Source: Amorphochlora amoebiformis (taxonomy: Eukaryota > Cercozoa > Chlorarachniophyceae). From it: a stretch of 64,000 bases of DNA. Below, in pieces: positions 1-64,000 of this stretch (the stretch's first letter is position 1; the number at the start of each line of letters is the position of its first letter). The DNA lies in assembly GCA_054601695.1 (NCBI GenBank), contig BAAHQB010000141.1:62001-126000 (forward strand). The letters are read 5' to 3'. The position numbers and the translations under genes were made by a program. The notes under the pieces were generated by a model. It had not been told where the DNA came from and searched no databases. It was given only the letters and a program-made list of their open reading frames with translations.

Positions 1-1446
<1,446 letters not shown>

Positions 1447-1634
1447 TTGTGCCAAGTTCTCCCGTAATATTTGTCTTCTCTCATATCCGCAAGCTCTTTA
1501 CCGCCGGATCGCGTTTTGAGGCGAAGACAGAAGAGAAAACACGCTGTGATGAGGCCCAGAGTCACGCTTCGGCGATAAGTCGGAAGATTACGCCTCGAAG
1601 AAATGGGGCGTCCAGCCGCCACGGTCATGATCAA
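1447..1634 (-). CDS. possible first exon of an unrecognised membrane protein (partial)
   Basis: An open minus-strand frame starts at an ATG at 1634. It encodes a basic N-terminus (ISSRRNLPTYRRS) followed by a hydrophobic stretch, VTLGLITACFLFCL, typical of a signal anchor, then a charged segment (GGKELADMRED). Two candidate GT donors exist: GTATGC after 1447, giving 62 codons, and GTAAAG after 1502. No family is recognised and downstream exons, which would run toward the left edge, are not certain. The spacer to 2226 would then be a divergent promoter shared with the glycosyltransferase gene. Codon content is unlike the TA repeats, but an antisense frame is also open over most of this stretch, so the call rests mainly on the anchor pattern and the donors. 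Confidence 0.35.
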
Positions 1635-2225
1635 CGGGCAGGGAGGGGCTGTATTCGTTCGAATCGGAGGACGGAGGCCATCAGGTGGCCGAAATTATAA
1701 AGTATCAAAAGAAAATCGTGACACGTGTCGCAGGCGCAGCCTCCCGAAAACTCAGATTCAGATGGTATGAGGCCGGATGGCCGGTGTACTCTCGTTGTTT
1801 TCGGAATTTTCACCGTGGCCGCAGGTGTATACCTTCGCAAATCCCCATTTCTCTTGGGAAATACAAAAATTTGAAAGAATCAGGAAATTAATCTTCCGTT
1901 TGCGTCAAATTATGAGTCGATGAAATCATTTCACTTTTTTGGTTCTCAATTGTCGTGTGTATTCAGCGATCTTTTTCTCACTTGCCTTCAATATATGGGG
2001 TAATGCGCCCAACCCCTGCAAAACACGTCCAAAATAAGAAGTATTGACCACCATTGAATTAATTTCTTTAATCCAACACAGGGTTCGTCGGTCCTAGCTT
2101 AACCCCTCTCACAGCAATGCAGTACCCATTAACCCTCACTCAATATTCTCAACGCCAACGGTAACCCCAGCCTCCAATCCTAACCCTAACTCTGACGTAA
2201 CCTCAGGGAGGGACATACGATTGTG
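1635..2225. promoter_or_regulatory. divergent spacer upstream of the GT61-like gene
   Basis: Unique DNA of about 590 bp with little TA repeat. Degenerate CCCTAA-type repeats occupy about 2080-2200. No TATA box or other element can be assigned with confidence. Its role as a promoter is inferred only from its position between two apparent 5' ends. Confidence 0.3.
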
Positions 2226-20026
<17,801 letters not shown>

Positions 20027-20398
20027 CGACGGTTAATTCGCTCAACATCTGGAATCACGGTATACGTATCGTGATCAATCTAGTGAATACTGATAAATGA
20101 TCCAGATGGTTGATGCATAGCATAATTCAAGATCGTAGATGTGACATTTTCCGTATCTCTAAATACTAGAAATAGCTAGATAGTACCAACCGTACCATAG
20201 TCTAGATAGTCTAGACAAAACGGTAATTATTAGTGACTAGTAGTATATATATAGTACGAAATATCTGTAATAAAGACATGTAATATGTCTAACTAGTACT
20301 AATATATATATAGCTAACAACTAAGTAGTATATGATACAATAGCCTCATACACATAATACCATAAATATATAAATATATACAACTAGATAAGTGGTGT

Positions 20399-20436
<38 letters not shown>

Positions 20437-20456
20437 TATATATATGTATATACTAG

Positions 20457-20489
<33 letters not shown>

Positions 20490-20933
20490 ATAGTTGAGTC
20501 ACAGAGTCTAGAGAGTTACTAGTTATGCTAGATCTAAAAGTTATTTTTATGATACATGCGTAGATCTGGCGACAACACTAATATCCAGAATATAAGGCTC
20601 CTAGAATGATGATTCAATTTGTTACACACGAGAAGCTGCTTGTAACCTGTACACAAACAACTCTATTTTACGACTTCGATTTCCCCGGGCTTAATTGGCG
20701 ACACGCCCAAGTTGGAAGACTTACAGGCTCCTGGCAGGATCTCCTCCAAGAATAAAAAGAAACTACTTGATATATACAGACTGCTAGACCAGTGGCCCCA
20801 TCCACCAGCCTGCCACCCAAAAACCCCACCAATATATGATCTCCTCCCGTTCATTTCCCCCACGACATGCAGCAATCTATTTTCCACTTCCGGTCGATTC
20901 ATGTGTATATTACACGGTTTTCGGTATTTTTGT
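20027..20933. other. convergent 3'-3' spacer, CTAG-rich
   Basis: It lies between the stop codons of the GT61-like gene (+) and trehalose-phosphatase (-). From 20040 to 20610 the tetranucleotide CTAG appears at least 13 times, often as TCTAGA or ACTAGT. The part at 20640-20933 is unique and C-rich; it is probably 3' UTR of the phosphatase. A minus-strand frame running over 20663-21073 overlaps the phosphatase last exon in another frame and shows no family feature. Confidence 0.6.
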
Positions 20934-21449
20934 TTAGGTTTTTGAGTTTGTTGTGGGTCTAAGTGTGGGATTGGGGCCTTTAGTAGACATGAGGTCTTCA
21001 GAAGAAATGGGGGCTGTGACAGGCCCGGCCTGAGGTGCTCGAGGGCCTTGGAGTTGGGATTTGGGAGAAGCATCGAGTTGTTGAATTTTGGCTAGAAAGT
21101 CTGCCACTTGATTGACTGAATTGAGGACGAAGGACGCCGCGGTAGGCTGCTTCTTGTCGCTCCCCGCACTCAGCACGCGAATGCCAATTCCTCGCCCAGA
21201 CGACACCAGCTCGCTGAATATTTTAGGGTTGTGATAATCAATGGACGGTTTTGTACAGGATTTGTTTATATTGGAACAAAAATATTCACTATATGCATAG
21301 ATCATAATCGTGTATTATACTGTAAAAACATATAAATATATTATGTATATTTATTTGTTTATATACATTTAGATACAAATATGTATGTATATAATATGTG
21401 TATATGTGTATATTATATATGTATTTGTATATATATGTATATATATACA

Positions 21450-21486
<37 letters not shown>

Positions 21487-21662
21487 TATATATATATATA
21501 TATATATATTTGTATAAATTTGTAAAAAGAATGCACTCTTGAACTTCTATATTAAAAATGGAATGTTAAAAAAACATTCATGAGTGTAAATATACGTACA
21601 TACAAATTAAGATGAATGATATATTTGGCAATGTTATATAATATATATATGTATATATATAT

Positions 21663-21713
<51 letters not shown>

Positions 21714-23301
21714 GATTGTTTATTTTTTATACACACACATGTTCGAATTACCGAAAAGCATCCTCGTCAGTGGTGTCATCGCCAATATAGATTGCAAATA
21801 AGTCCTGCGGCGCTGTTACAGTCGAGGCTGCAGATAAGGTTGCATATGAACCTGGAGACGAAGCTTCAGACGAAACCGAGGTCTTGCCCTCGATTGAGGG
21901 TTTGGGTGTGGGGGTTGGGGCTATTTGACTTGAAGTCGAGTTTGGCGTTGGTTTCTTTATGAGCATCAGATTCCTCTTGGGGGACAAACGCTTCGTCTGT
22001 TTGCTGTCGCTGGTGCTGTCGCTGGCGCTATCACTTGCCGTGTCCACCTCACCATTAGAGTTACTTGCTACAAACCTGCCAGGATCAAGAGGTTGTTTTT
22101 CTTCGGGCTTAGCTTCCAGAGTACGCAGAAGATAACGCACTGCCTTGCCCTTGTGCCAATCTAGATTGGCACGAATCTACGTAATACAAGCAAAGATTCA
22201 GTCACTCAAGCAGCAATAATCGTAACGCAATCCCTCACTTCTTTTTACAATGATGTTAGTCAGAATGACCTACCTCGAAAACCATCTTGCCATGTCCCTT
22301 TTTGAGCTTCCCTTTATACTTTTTCAACTCTTTATCAACGAAAGCCTCAACCTGCTCCCAGTAGTTCACTGGGATCCGGCGGTAGTGGACTGACACTGAA
22401 TACTTATTGTCCTCCACCAGGCTCCCGGGAACGCTTGCTAAAAGTGCACTCAGATTATCTCTTGCCTTTCTCAAGAGCGGCAGGAATTCTCCCCCAACCT
22501 AAGAATGGAGATGTGATTTTCAGGACTCGCTGAAAGCCCCGAACTTGCGGCCTTTGTGGAACCCCCCCCCCCCCCCCAAAAAAAATATATCGCGTGCGTA
22601 ACACAGCTATGCTTCATTACTTGGCAGATAACGTTGTCTCCTCCGGGTTGCCTAATGTCGAAGCCATGGCTACCTGCGTAGTAGAGAGTGTTGAGTCGGA
22701 CAAAATCCCTGATGGTCGTGATGCTGCGTCCCGTGATGATAGCGGTGGGGAACTTCAGCGACACCTAAGAAAATTCTAATTAGTTGTGTCGCTCACGTTT
22801 TCAACAGAGTATGAAAAACCTAGTGTGGTGGGTAGCGTTCGTACGGGGGTGTATGGCGTGATGCATGCGAATTATTGGGCATATTGGTTTTCAAATTACG
22901 GATCGGCCAGCTTACCTTCTCTACAATCTGCCTCATATGGGCAGACAGCTTTGCCTCGGACGGCACCTCAATAATAGGGGTTAGAGTTCCATCGTCTGTT
23001 AAATAAATCAAGTTCAGTGCGCATGTCGAGAATTTTTGAAATATGGCTTGGTTTCTCGCATGGAGTTGGCGCAATTAGGGGCTGAACTGAGGGAAATTCA
23101 CGGTAGTCGGGGTTGATTACAATCCAAAAACACGGCGAGGCGTTTGTTAGCTAAAGCTTTCTGGAACTGGTTGAAAGATTCAAGGGCGTTGCGGTTCTCT
23201 CGGGGTGAGGTGTTTGCGGGCGAACTTGAGCCTTGGCTACTGTCGGAGGTCTCAGAGGACACCGGAAGGGAAAAATGCCCGGGATTCGAAGCTGTAAACA
23301 T
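20934..23301 (-). CDS. trehalose-6-phosphate phosphatase
   Basis: Converts trehalose 6-phosphate to trehalose; HAD-superfamily enzyme, Mg2+-dependent, expected in the cytosol. Exons in coding order: 23301-23121, 22995-22916, 22764-22621, 22498-22274, 22176-21752, 21213-20934. Their sum is 1335 nt, giving 444 aa with GT-AG introns and unbroken phase. Motifs: LAVFLDYDGTLTPII across the first junction (nucleophile Asp in DYDGT, residues 60-64), TAIITGRS, LYYAGSHGFDI, GSLVEDNKYSVSVHYRR, WHKGKAV, YIGDDTTDEDAFR (residues 340-352), then GIGIRVL and PTAASFVLNSV. It is a stand-alone phosphatase with no synthase domain visible. Residues about 230-332 are a Ser/Thr/Pro-rich insert between WHKGKAV and YIGDD that plant-type enzymes largely lack, and the last 45 residues are low complexity. 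A poly-C/poly-A run sits in the intron at 22560-22585. The family call is very secure. Confidence 0.94.
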
Positions 23302-23727
23302 TCTAAATCGATTCCCTTTCGATTTTAGTGATGGATGTGTCTAATAGCCCCTCTTGTCTGGGCTGATGGGATGGGTTAGTGCGCCCGTCGCTGTTCGGGC
23401 CCCGAGACGTCGACCACCTCGGTCACACCAAGGCGATATTACCGAAATGAAGACAATCCCGGGATACCGGGGTCGAAAGTCGTTTCATTTTACCTCCGAA
23501 TCCCGCCTTGGTGAGTCCCAGGATAGTCTCCAGAAGAACCCGCCCGACCCCACAGGAATCGTGAGAAAAGGTCAGCTTTTTGCAGCTGAAAGGATAGTAT
23601 AAATTTGAAGGGGTTGTTTAGTAAGCAGAAGTGGGATATTTATGTTGGTTGGTGCTAAGATTTTTTCGTTTAGCCATGCGTTTCCTGTGACGAGGCAGAT
23701 TGAATGTTTTCGGATAGGAATTATCGG
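23302..23727. promoter_or_regulatory. divergent spacer between the trehalose-phosphatase and TPR genes
   Basis: This 426-bp unique spacer is free of TA microsatellite and GC-rich for this window. It separates two start codons on opposite strands, so it should hold both promoters. No specific element is recognised. An in-frame upstream ATG at 23704 could lengthen the TPR protein by eight residues. Confidence 0.4.
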
Positions 23728-29685
<5,958 letters not shown>

Positions 29686-30559
29686 CCAGCTACCTCTAGA
29701 GCTTGACATGCTCTAGATCTAGTAGATGCTAGCTCAAGTAGCTGTAGATATCTGGATGCGCAAAGTTGAACTTGACGCGCACTGTCTAGACTGTTGTACA
29801 TGATTTTTGAATTTGACAATTGATTGAATTCACTAACATGTGTACGTAACATTCAACTCTTATCTAGTCTTATATTGAGCTTAGTCTAGTTAGTCTAGTA
29901 GTCTCAGACGACCTTAAAATAAATTACTAGAATTAATAAATTCGGCCGGAGTACTAGAACTAGTGGTATGCGAAATTTTAGACGCGACAGTATGAATTTA
30001 CTAGATTCTTTATGCCTTAAAACACTAGAAACACTCGAAAAAAAAATTGCATGCTGACGTGCTTCACAGTTCACATTTACTAGATTTAATGAAATGAGAC
30101 CAATTAATCAGACTCTAACTTCATTACAGATCTAGTAAATCTAGTATGGCGGCGGATGCACATCCGAGTACTACGAAAGTTTCGAATAAAGTTTCGAATG
30201 AAAACCACACATCACTTGTCACAGTGAGCACTAACGGCACGGCATAATGCAACAAGCTATGATTACATCATAGCAGGATTATCCAGCCTCGGATCAAAAA
30301 GTGACGTAGAACGGTATCCTAAGATATATATCATATATATATATATATATATGTATATGTATATATATATGTATATATATATTGCATATATATATATATA
30401 TATATTACATATATATATATGTATTGCATATATATATATATATTACATATATATATATATATATGTATGTATATATATTACGTATATGTATATGTATATT
30501 ACATATATATATATATATATATATATAAATATAAACATATGATTTTTATAAATATATGC

Positions 30560-30590
<31 letters not shown>

Positions 30591-30621
30591 TATGATTTTT
30601 ATAAATATATGTATGGACATA

Positions 30622-30681
<60 letters not shown>

Positions 30682-31000
30682 TACAATACCGTAAATGTAC
30701 GTTTATATACACCCACTATGTATATAAATGTCTACATGTATCACCTACGAACTTGTAGAATTATACATAGTAAGTTATATAGTTTCACCATGTATCATAC
30801 AGACATTTACATATGTGCCTAATATATCTATATATGTAAATATATGTATGTACATTATACATACATATATATATATATATGTATATGTACAATATGTATA
30901 TATACATACCCATACGAGAATCGGTGAATTATATGCAGTATATATATACATACATATATATATATATATATATATCTGTATATATATATATATATATATA

Positions 31001-31034
<34 letters not shown>

Positions 31035-31042
31035 TATTTATT

Positions 31043-31092
<50 letters not shown>

Positions 31093-31153
31093 ATATATAT
31101 ATGTATGTGTATATATACGTATACATTATATTGAAGGTATGAAGTCACCTGAA
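29686..31153. other. convergent 3'-3' spacer, CTAG-rich then TA repeat
   Basis: From 29690 to 30345 the DNA is unique and holds at least 16 CTAG sites (CTCTAGATCTAGTAG, AGTCTAGTTAGTCTAGTAG, ACTAGAACTAGTGG). From 30330 to 31130 it is TA/CA microsatellite. No gene is seen. Confidence 0.6.
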
Positions 31154-41325
<10,172 letters not shown>

Positions 41326-41801
41326 CGGGTATACGCGCCTTTTTCTGGAAGAGAAGTTATATAGGATTAGAGGTTTTGTTAATAAGTTTGGTAAGAACCT
41401 CTAGTAATATTAAGCGACATTCTTAGGAACCGAATAATACTTTTAAATAATTTCCAACAATTTCGGGGTGGGAATCACGATATCTGTCACGAAGCCAGGG
41501 CGCGAATGGACGAGCCGTTGTTGAAGGTATACTATTCCCTCCCCCATCCATTTATACCCCTTCTACCTGAACCAAGTTGAAGGTTGATTTCCGAAAAACT
41601 GGGCGAAATTCTATTCTTATCGCTACAAGAGCGGTAGTTTGGCGGGTTGGGTGTTGGCTTGAATGTGTATTGATTCGAGTATAGTATGGTGGTGTTGTAT
41701 GCGAGATATGGAGGATGGGGTCATTTTGTATGATTGATTTATGTTTTACGCATAAATGTCTGCGTATCTTTAAACATATACACACATATATATATAAATA
41801 T

Positions 41802-41855
<54 letters not shown>

Positions 41856-41957
41856 ATATATGTGTGTGTGTATGTGTGATGTACACTACACTCGAATATA
41901 TATGTATATATGTATATATACATATATAATATATATATGTATATATATATAGAATAC

Positions 41958-42185
<228 letters not shown>

Positions 42186-42461
42186 ACATATACATATATA
42201 CATACACATACATACACATATATCGTTCTAGACATACATGATATATACGTTTACATATACATAAATGCATACATATATCCCCATATGCCGCATGCATACA
42301 CACCATATAAACATAAACTCAAATTAGATTTCGGGTAAATCTGGGGAGTACGGGGCGACGGCGATGCTTCATCCAAACGTAGATAGACAAATTTCTAACC
42401 TCAGTAGCGTTGAAGCTGATAGTGGAAAACATGACACTTTGAGACCATCCAGGTAGCTGAG

Positions 42462-42500
<39 letters not shown>

Positions 42501-42537
42501 TGTATAAATATATATATATATATTGCATATGTATGCC

Positions 42538-42577
<40 letters not shown>

Positions 42578-42818
42578 TAAACACACATACATACACATAC
42601 ATATACACTATTACACACGTAAATACAGAACATATGCGTTATTTAGATTTACAATAAATAATGTGTAATACGTAGAAGGGGGTCTGAAGATTTTGAGGGG
42701 AAGAGAATCTTCAGGTATATTATATATATATATATATATATATAATTAAGTATGTTTACATATATATATATATACATATATATATATGTGTGTGTGTGTG
42801 TGTGCTTGTGTGTATTTG

Positions 42819-42862
<44 letters not shown>

Positions 42863-42972
42863 TTATATTAGAAACATACTTATGTACAAAAAATATTAAA
42901 CACATCTATACATACAAATGTAGCGATATTATATATACGTATATATATATGTGTATATATATATATATTTAC

Positions 42973-43020
<48 letters not shown>

Positions 43021-43148
43021 CATACATATTATATATATATATATATATATAATGATATATATATGCGTATATTTGCATATATTCTTATTTTGTAATGGAC
43101 TTATATATAATAGATGTAGATGTATAAATGTATATGTAGACATATATA

Positions 43149-43217
<69 letters not shown>

Positions 43218-43278
43218 CTAGACCAAATTCGAGTAAGAAAATGTGGCGGTCGAGATCCCTCAACATCATGTAGTATTA

Positions 43279-43333
<55 letters not shown>

Positions 43334-43336
43334 CAC

Positions 43337-43420
<84 letters not shown>

Positions 43421-43456
43421 GTATACATATACATATGTATGTATTATAATTGAATT

Positions 43457-43535
<79 letters not shown>

Positions 43536-43536
43536 G

Positions 43537-43582
<46 letters not shown>

Positions 43583-44146
43583 GGATATATTCACACACTC
43601 ACACATCAAACCAGGCCCCGCAAGCCTGTACTAAGAGAAGCTATGCAGACAAGGCAAATGAACCTCTAAACCCTCCAATCTCTAATCTTCATCTTAGGCC
43701 TAACCATTATGCTGAGCCAGCCTAGGGCTTTTAACCTGTCTAACCTCTTCTTAACCTCTCAGGAAGCGGGTTCGGTTTTTAGGTAATAATGTACGTATGC
43801 TGATGCGAATATGAGTTGACATATGTATGTGGATTTATGGATTTATTTATGTGTGTATTTGATGTATTTATGTGTTGAATGTATTTGTAATATATGCTAT
43901 TATATGGATATGTATTTGTATTATATATATATATATATTATACATATGTACGTAAGATTATATATATATATATATATATATTATACATATGTACGTAAGA
44001 TTATATATAACATACACATTATACATATGAACGTAAGATTATATATATATATATATGCGAACAATTATAAATCATTCCTATCCTTTTACCCATCGTTGAG
44101 TCATTAATACTCACACGTATATTATATATATAGTTATTACATAAAC

Positions 44147-44203
<57 letters not shown>

Positions 44204-44210
44204 TATTTAT

Positions 44211-44276
44211 AGACCGTGGTGTCAGTTCACTTCCTGCTCTCCTTGAGTCAAAAAAACAACGTTCAAACCACAGGGT
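44211..44276 (+). other. orphan exon-like island
   Basis: TTTATAG is followed by an open stretch reading TVVSVHFLLSLSQKNNVQTT and then GG|GTATAT. It is flanked by TA repeat like the true exons. Its phase (2 nt left over) does not join to the channel exon at 44819, so it may be a 5' non-coding exon, part of another transcript, or chance. Confidence 0.3.
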
Positions 44277-44329
44277 ATATATATATATATATATATCCGC
44301 TTATACATCCACATTTCTACACATACATA

Positions 44330-44760
44330 CCCCAAGCCCTAACACCAAACTGAAACCCAAACCCAAACCCTAACCTTAACCCAGCCCCAAAAATATCGCA
44401 TGACCAATGTTTTCCGAGCTACGTCTGCTGAATAACATAATTCTAACCCTAACCCTAACCATAACCTATGCCGACCGGACGTTCTGACCCCCACTATGTT
44501 GTGGAATAGCCCAGGGCTAAGATATGTTGGATAATCTGATCCTAACTCTGCCGGGCTATATAACATAACCCTAACGCTAACCCAACCGAAGTTTACCGGG
44601 CAAAGCCATGCCGAAAAATAAGGGCGATGTGCTGGAAAATATGAACCTAACCCTTCTTGTTAGGGTTAGGGTTGGGGTTAGGGTTAGGGTTACAATTAAA
44701 AGCTAGGGTTAGGATTAGGGTTGGGCTTAGGGTTAGGTTTAGGGTTAGTTTGGTCTAACA
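44330..44760. repeat. mixed-orientation telomere-like block
   Basis: CCCTAA repeats to about 44650, then TTAGGG repeats, with diverged copies of the GCTAAGATATGTTGGATAAT spacer unit near 44515. It ends about 60 bp before the channel start codon. Confidence 0.85.
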
Positions 44761-44818
44761 TTTAAACTAACCGAAGTCTCCCGACCCTCCCCGTATTCCG
44801 CACACGTGGGTATTCTCG

Positions 44819-57065
<12,247 letters not shown>

Positions 57066-57569
57066 TTAATTTGTCACCTTATTTGAAGAAGTTGTTTGCT
57101 TGTGTGTATTCCAATTCAGTCTATGTTGCATGTTTTAGATCTAGAGTTTAGCCAGTCCGATGGCATGAAACGCTTATCAAATTTATTAAGTCATGAATTC
57201 GCTGACGTCCTACCTAGCCTACTACTTATAAATACACGAGTACACGAGTACTCTACATATTTCCTAACTTAATCATACTACGTCTAGTACGTAGTACTGG
57301 CGGTCTCTAGGTCTAGCTAGCCTAGGTCAGCTGTACTGACACAGTAGGTCGGCGCCCACGGCTGTGAGTCACACTCTATACTAGATTTACGAATACTCCT
57401 AGCTCAATCTGGTGTATTTATCTTACACAGCTTCTAGAGCTTATCAATTGTGTTAAGATTAAACTTCTACGGCTATACGTGCATGCGGCAGATACTGAGT
57501 GCTCGGACTTACTGGCGTTATTTGAGGGAAACTTAAAATGAACTATAAATTCAAAGAAATGGGTTACGG
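57066..57569. other. convergent 3'-3' spacer, CTAG-rich
   Basis: 504 bp of unique DNA between two stop codons on opposite strands, with about ten CTAG sites (TCTAGGTCTAGCTAGCCTAG is a dense cluster). No gene is seen. Confidence 0.65.
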
Positions 57570-63064
<5,495 letters not shown>

Positions 63065-63361
63065 CGGGTTGGAATTTAGCCGACTAAATTAAAAAAAAGA
63101 TTTTCTACCGGTAAAAGGGCGCACACATCTATAAAGCGCAGGGGATCCAGCGCATAAATTTAGGCGGGCGAAAAGCGCCTAATAGCCGTAAATAATTTTT
63201 CGGAATTTAGGGCCAAGGCGCCTTATAAGTGTAAAGGACTTATAGGTGTAAAATTCTGCTTTATGTTACAATATACATGTATATATATATATATACACAT
63301 ATATATATATATATTATATTATACACACACACACATATATATATATATATACAAAATATAT

Positions 63362-63413
<52 letters not shown>

Positions 63414-63730
63414 CATTATCTATTGATGTTCATACAATTTAGAATACTTTAATATTCAATGCTTATGCCGTTGTGTAATCATTGAACTAGTATAGTGAAA
63501 GAGTGGTGATCTAGATTATATTTAGTATAACTAGAAATAATATTCATAATTCATAAAATGAGCGCAAGCTCAATCTAGTCAATGATTACGAATGGAATAT
63601 TTATTAACATCTTCTATTTGGAAAGCTGGACAGGTACACTCTTTATTCATAACTTGCTGTTGGCTGAATTTACTAATACACAATGGAAACACGACTGCAC
63701 TACAGACTCATGGTATAAGAAGAATTATCT
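63065..63730. other. spacer between the unrecognised gene and the kinase
   Basis: 63065-63260 is unique with repeated GGCGC/GCGCC words and is the likely promoter side of the gene starting at 63064. 63275-63415 is TA/CA repeat. 63420-63590 carries four CTAG sites near the kinase 3' end. No gene is seen. Confidence 0.5.
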
Positions 63731-64000
63731 TCAGGCACCCATCCAAGGGTGTCGCAAGATGTCTTCCATTGACATCCTTTCTTTTGGCTCTGCTCGTAGC
63801 ATTCCTGCTAGTAAATTCAGTCCATCTTCTGTCGGAAGCTCGCTCTGCGGTACGCCGTAAGCTGTACGGAGCAGCATAAAGGTCAAGCAGCTATAACCAC
63901 CTGTAGCCCAATCCATCGCAGTCGGACCATGCTGATTATTGAGGTCATAAGGTTGAAACCCAAAGAGAATCGAGAAAAGCAAGATGCCCAGAGCGTAAAC
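63731..64000 (-). CDS. protein kinase, C-terminal end (runs off the window)
   Basis: The frame is open from the right edge to TGA at 63731-63733, giving 89 residues. It enters in kinase subdomain IX (VYALGILLFSILFGFQPYD), passes LNLLAGMLRAEPKERMSMED and ends ILRHPWMGA. The Arg in PKERMS is the conserved subdomain XI residue and HPWM is the usual end of a Ser/Thr kinase domain, so the protein stops right after its kinase domain. The ATP-binding and catalytic loops lie outside the window. The layout resembles CAMK/SNF1-type kinases, but the subfamily cannot be set from this part. The whole visible part is one exon. Plus-strand frames over the same bases are shadows. Confidence 0.88.
   Translation of the reverse strand, partial: VYALGILLFSILFGFQPYDLNNQHGPTAMDWATGGYSCLTFMLLRTAYGVPQSELPTEDGLNLLAGMLRAEPKERMSMEDILRHPWMGA

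Noticed and set aside
20663-21073. 136-aa minus-strand frame overlapping the trehalose-phosphatase last exon
   Set aside because: It is out of frame with the phosphatase exon, low complexity in part, and lacks any recognised motif; it is most likely chance across the 3' UTR.
63582-63879. Two plus-strand frames of 92 and 95 aa
   Set aside because: Antisense shadows of the kinase C-terminal exon on the minus strand.

Overview
This window looks like nuclear DNA from an intron-rich microbial eukaryote. There is no bacterial operon structure. Coding sequence occurs as short islands of roughly 25-425 bp with GT...AG borders, separated by introns swollen with (TA)n microsatellite. TTAGGG/CCCTAA repeats, the telomere motif of several protist lineages and opisthokonts, are scattered inside introns and intergenic DNA. 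I cannot assign a clade from the sequence. Almost all long open frames here are TA-repeat translations (IYIYIY...) and are not genes. The real genes were rebuilt by hand from splice sites, codon phase and family motifs.

Layout, left to right: 1-1446 is mostly TA repeat; 1447-1634 (-) is the possible first exon of a membrane protein. 2226-20026 (+) is a glycosyltransferase family 61 (DUF563)-like gene of about 20 exons. 20934-23301 (-) is trehalose-6-phosphate phosphatase, 6 exons, 444 aa. 23728-29685 (+) is a TPR protein with a histidine-rich segment and a SHOCT-like tail, 10 exons, 399 aa. 31154-41325 (-) is a small type II membrane aspartyl/asparaginyl beta-hydroxylase, 13 exons, 242 aa. 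44819-57065 (+) is a voltage-gated potassium-channel-like protein, 20 exons, 393 aa, whose pore reads TGQG where potassium channels have TVGYG. 57570-63064 (-) is an unrecognised, possibly secreted protein, 11 exons, 198 aa. 63731-64000 (-) is the C-terminal end of a protein kinase that runs off the window. From 1.4 to 63 kb the genes alternate strand, so divergent 5'-5' spacers alternate with convergent 3'-3' spacers. They do not form one pathway.

Three kinds of structure go beyond the genes. (1) Introns repeatedly carry extra copies of the neighbouring exon, from an intact tandem duplicate (5508-5570 and 5714-5776) to decayed copies that have lost a splice site. The channel S5 exon has five such copies. 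(2) Spacers at gene 3' ends are dense in CTAG, unlike the rest of the window. (3) Long polypyrimidine tracts lie on the sense strand of whichever gene contains them. Interstitial telomere blocks also carry two separate conserved spacer units of about 35-55 bp.

No tRNA, rRNA, CRISPR array or complete transposon was recognised.
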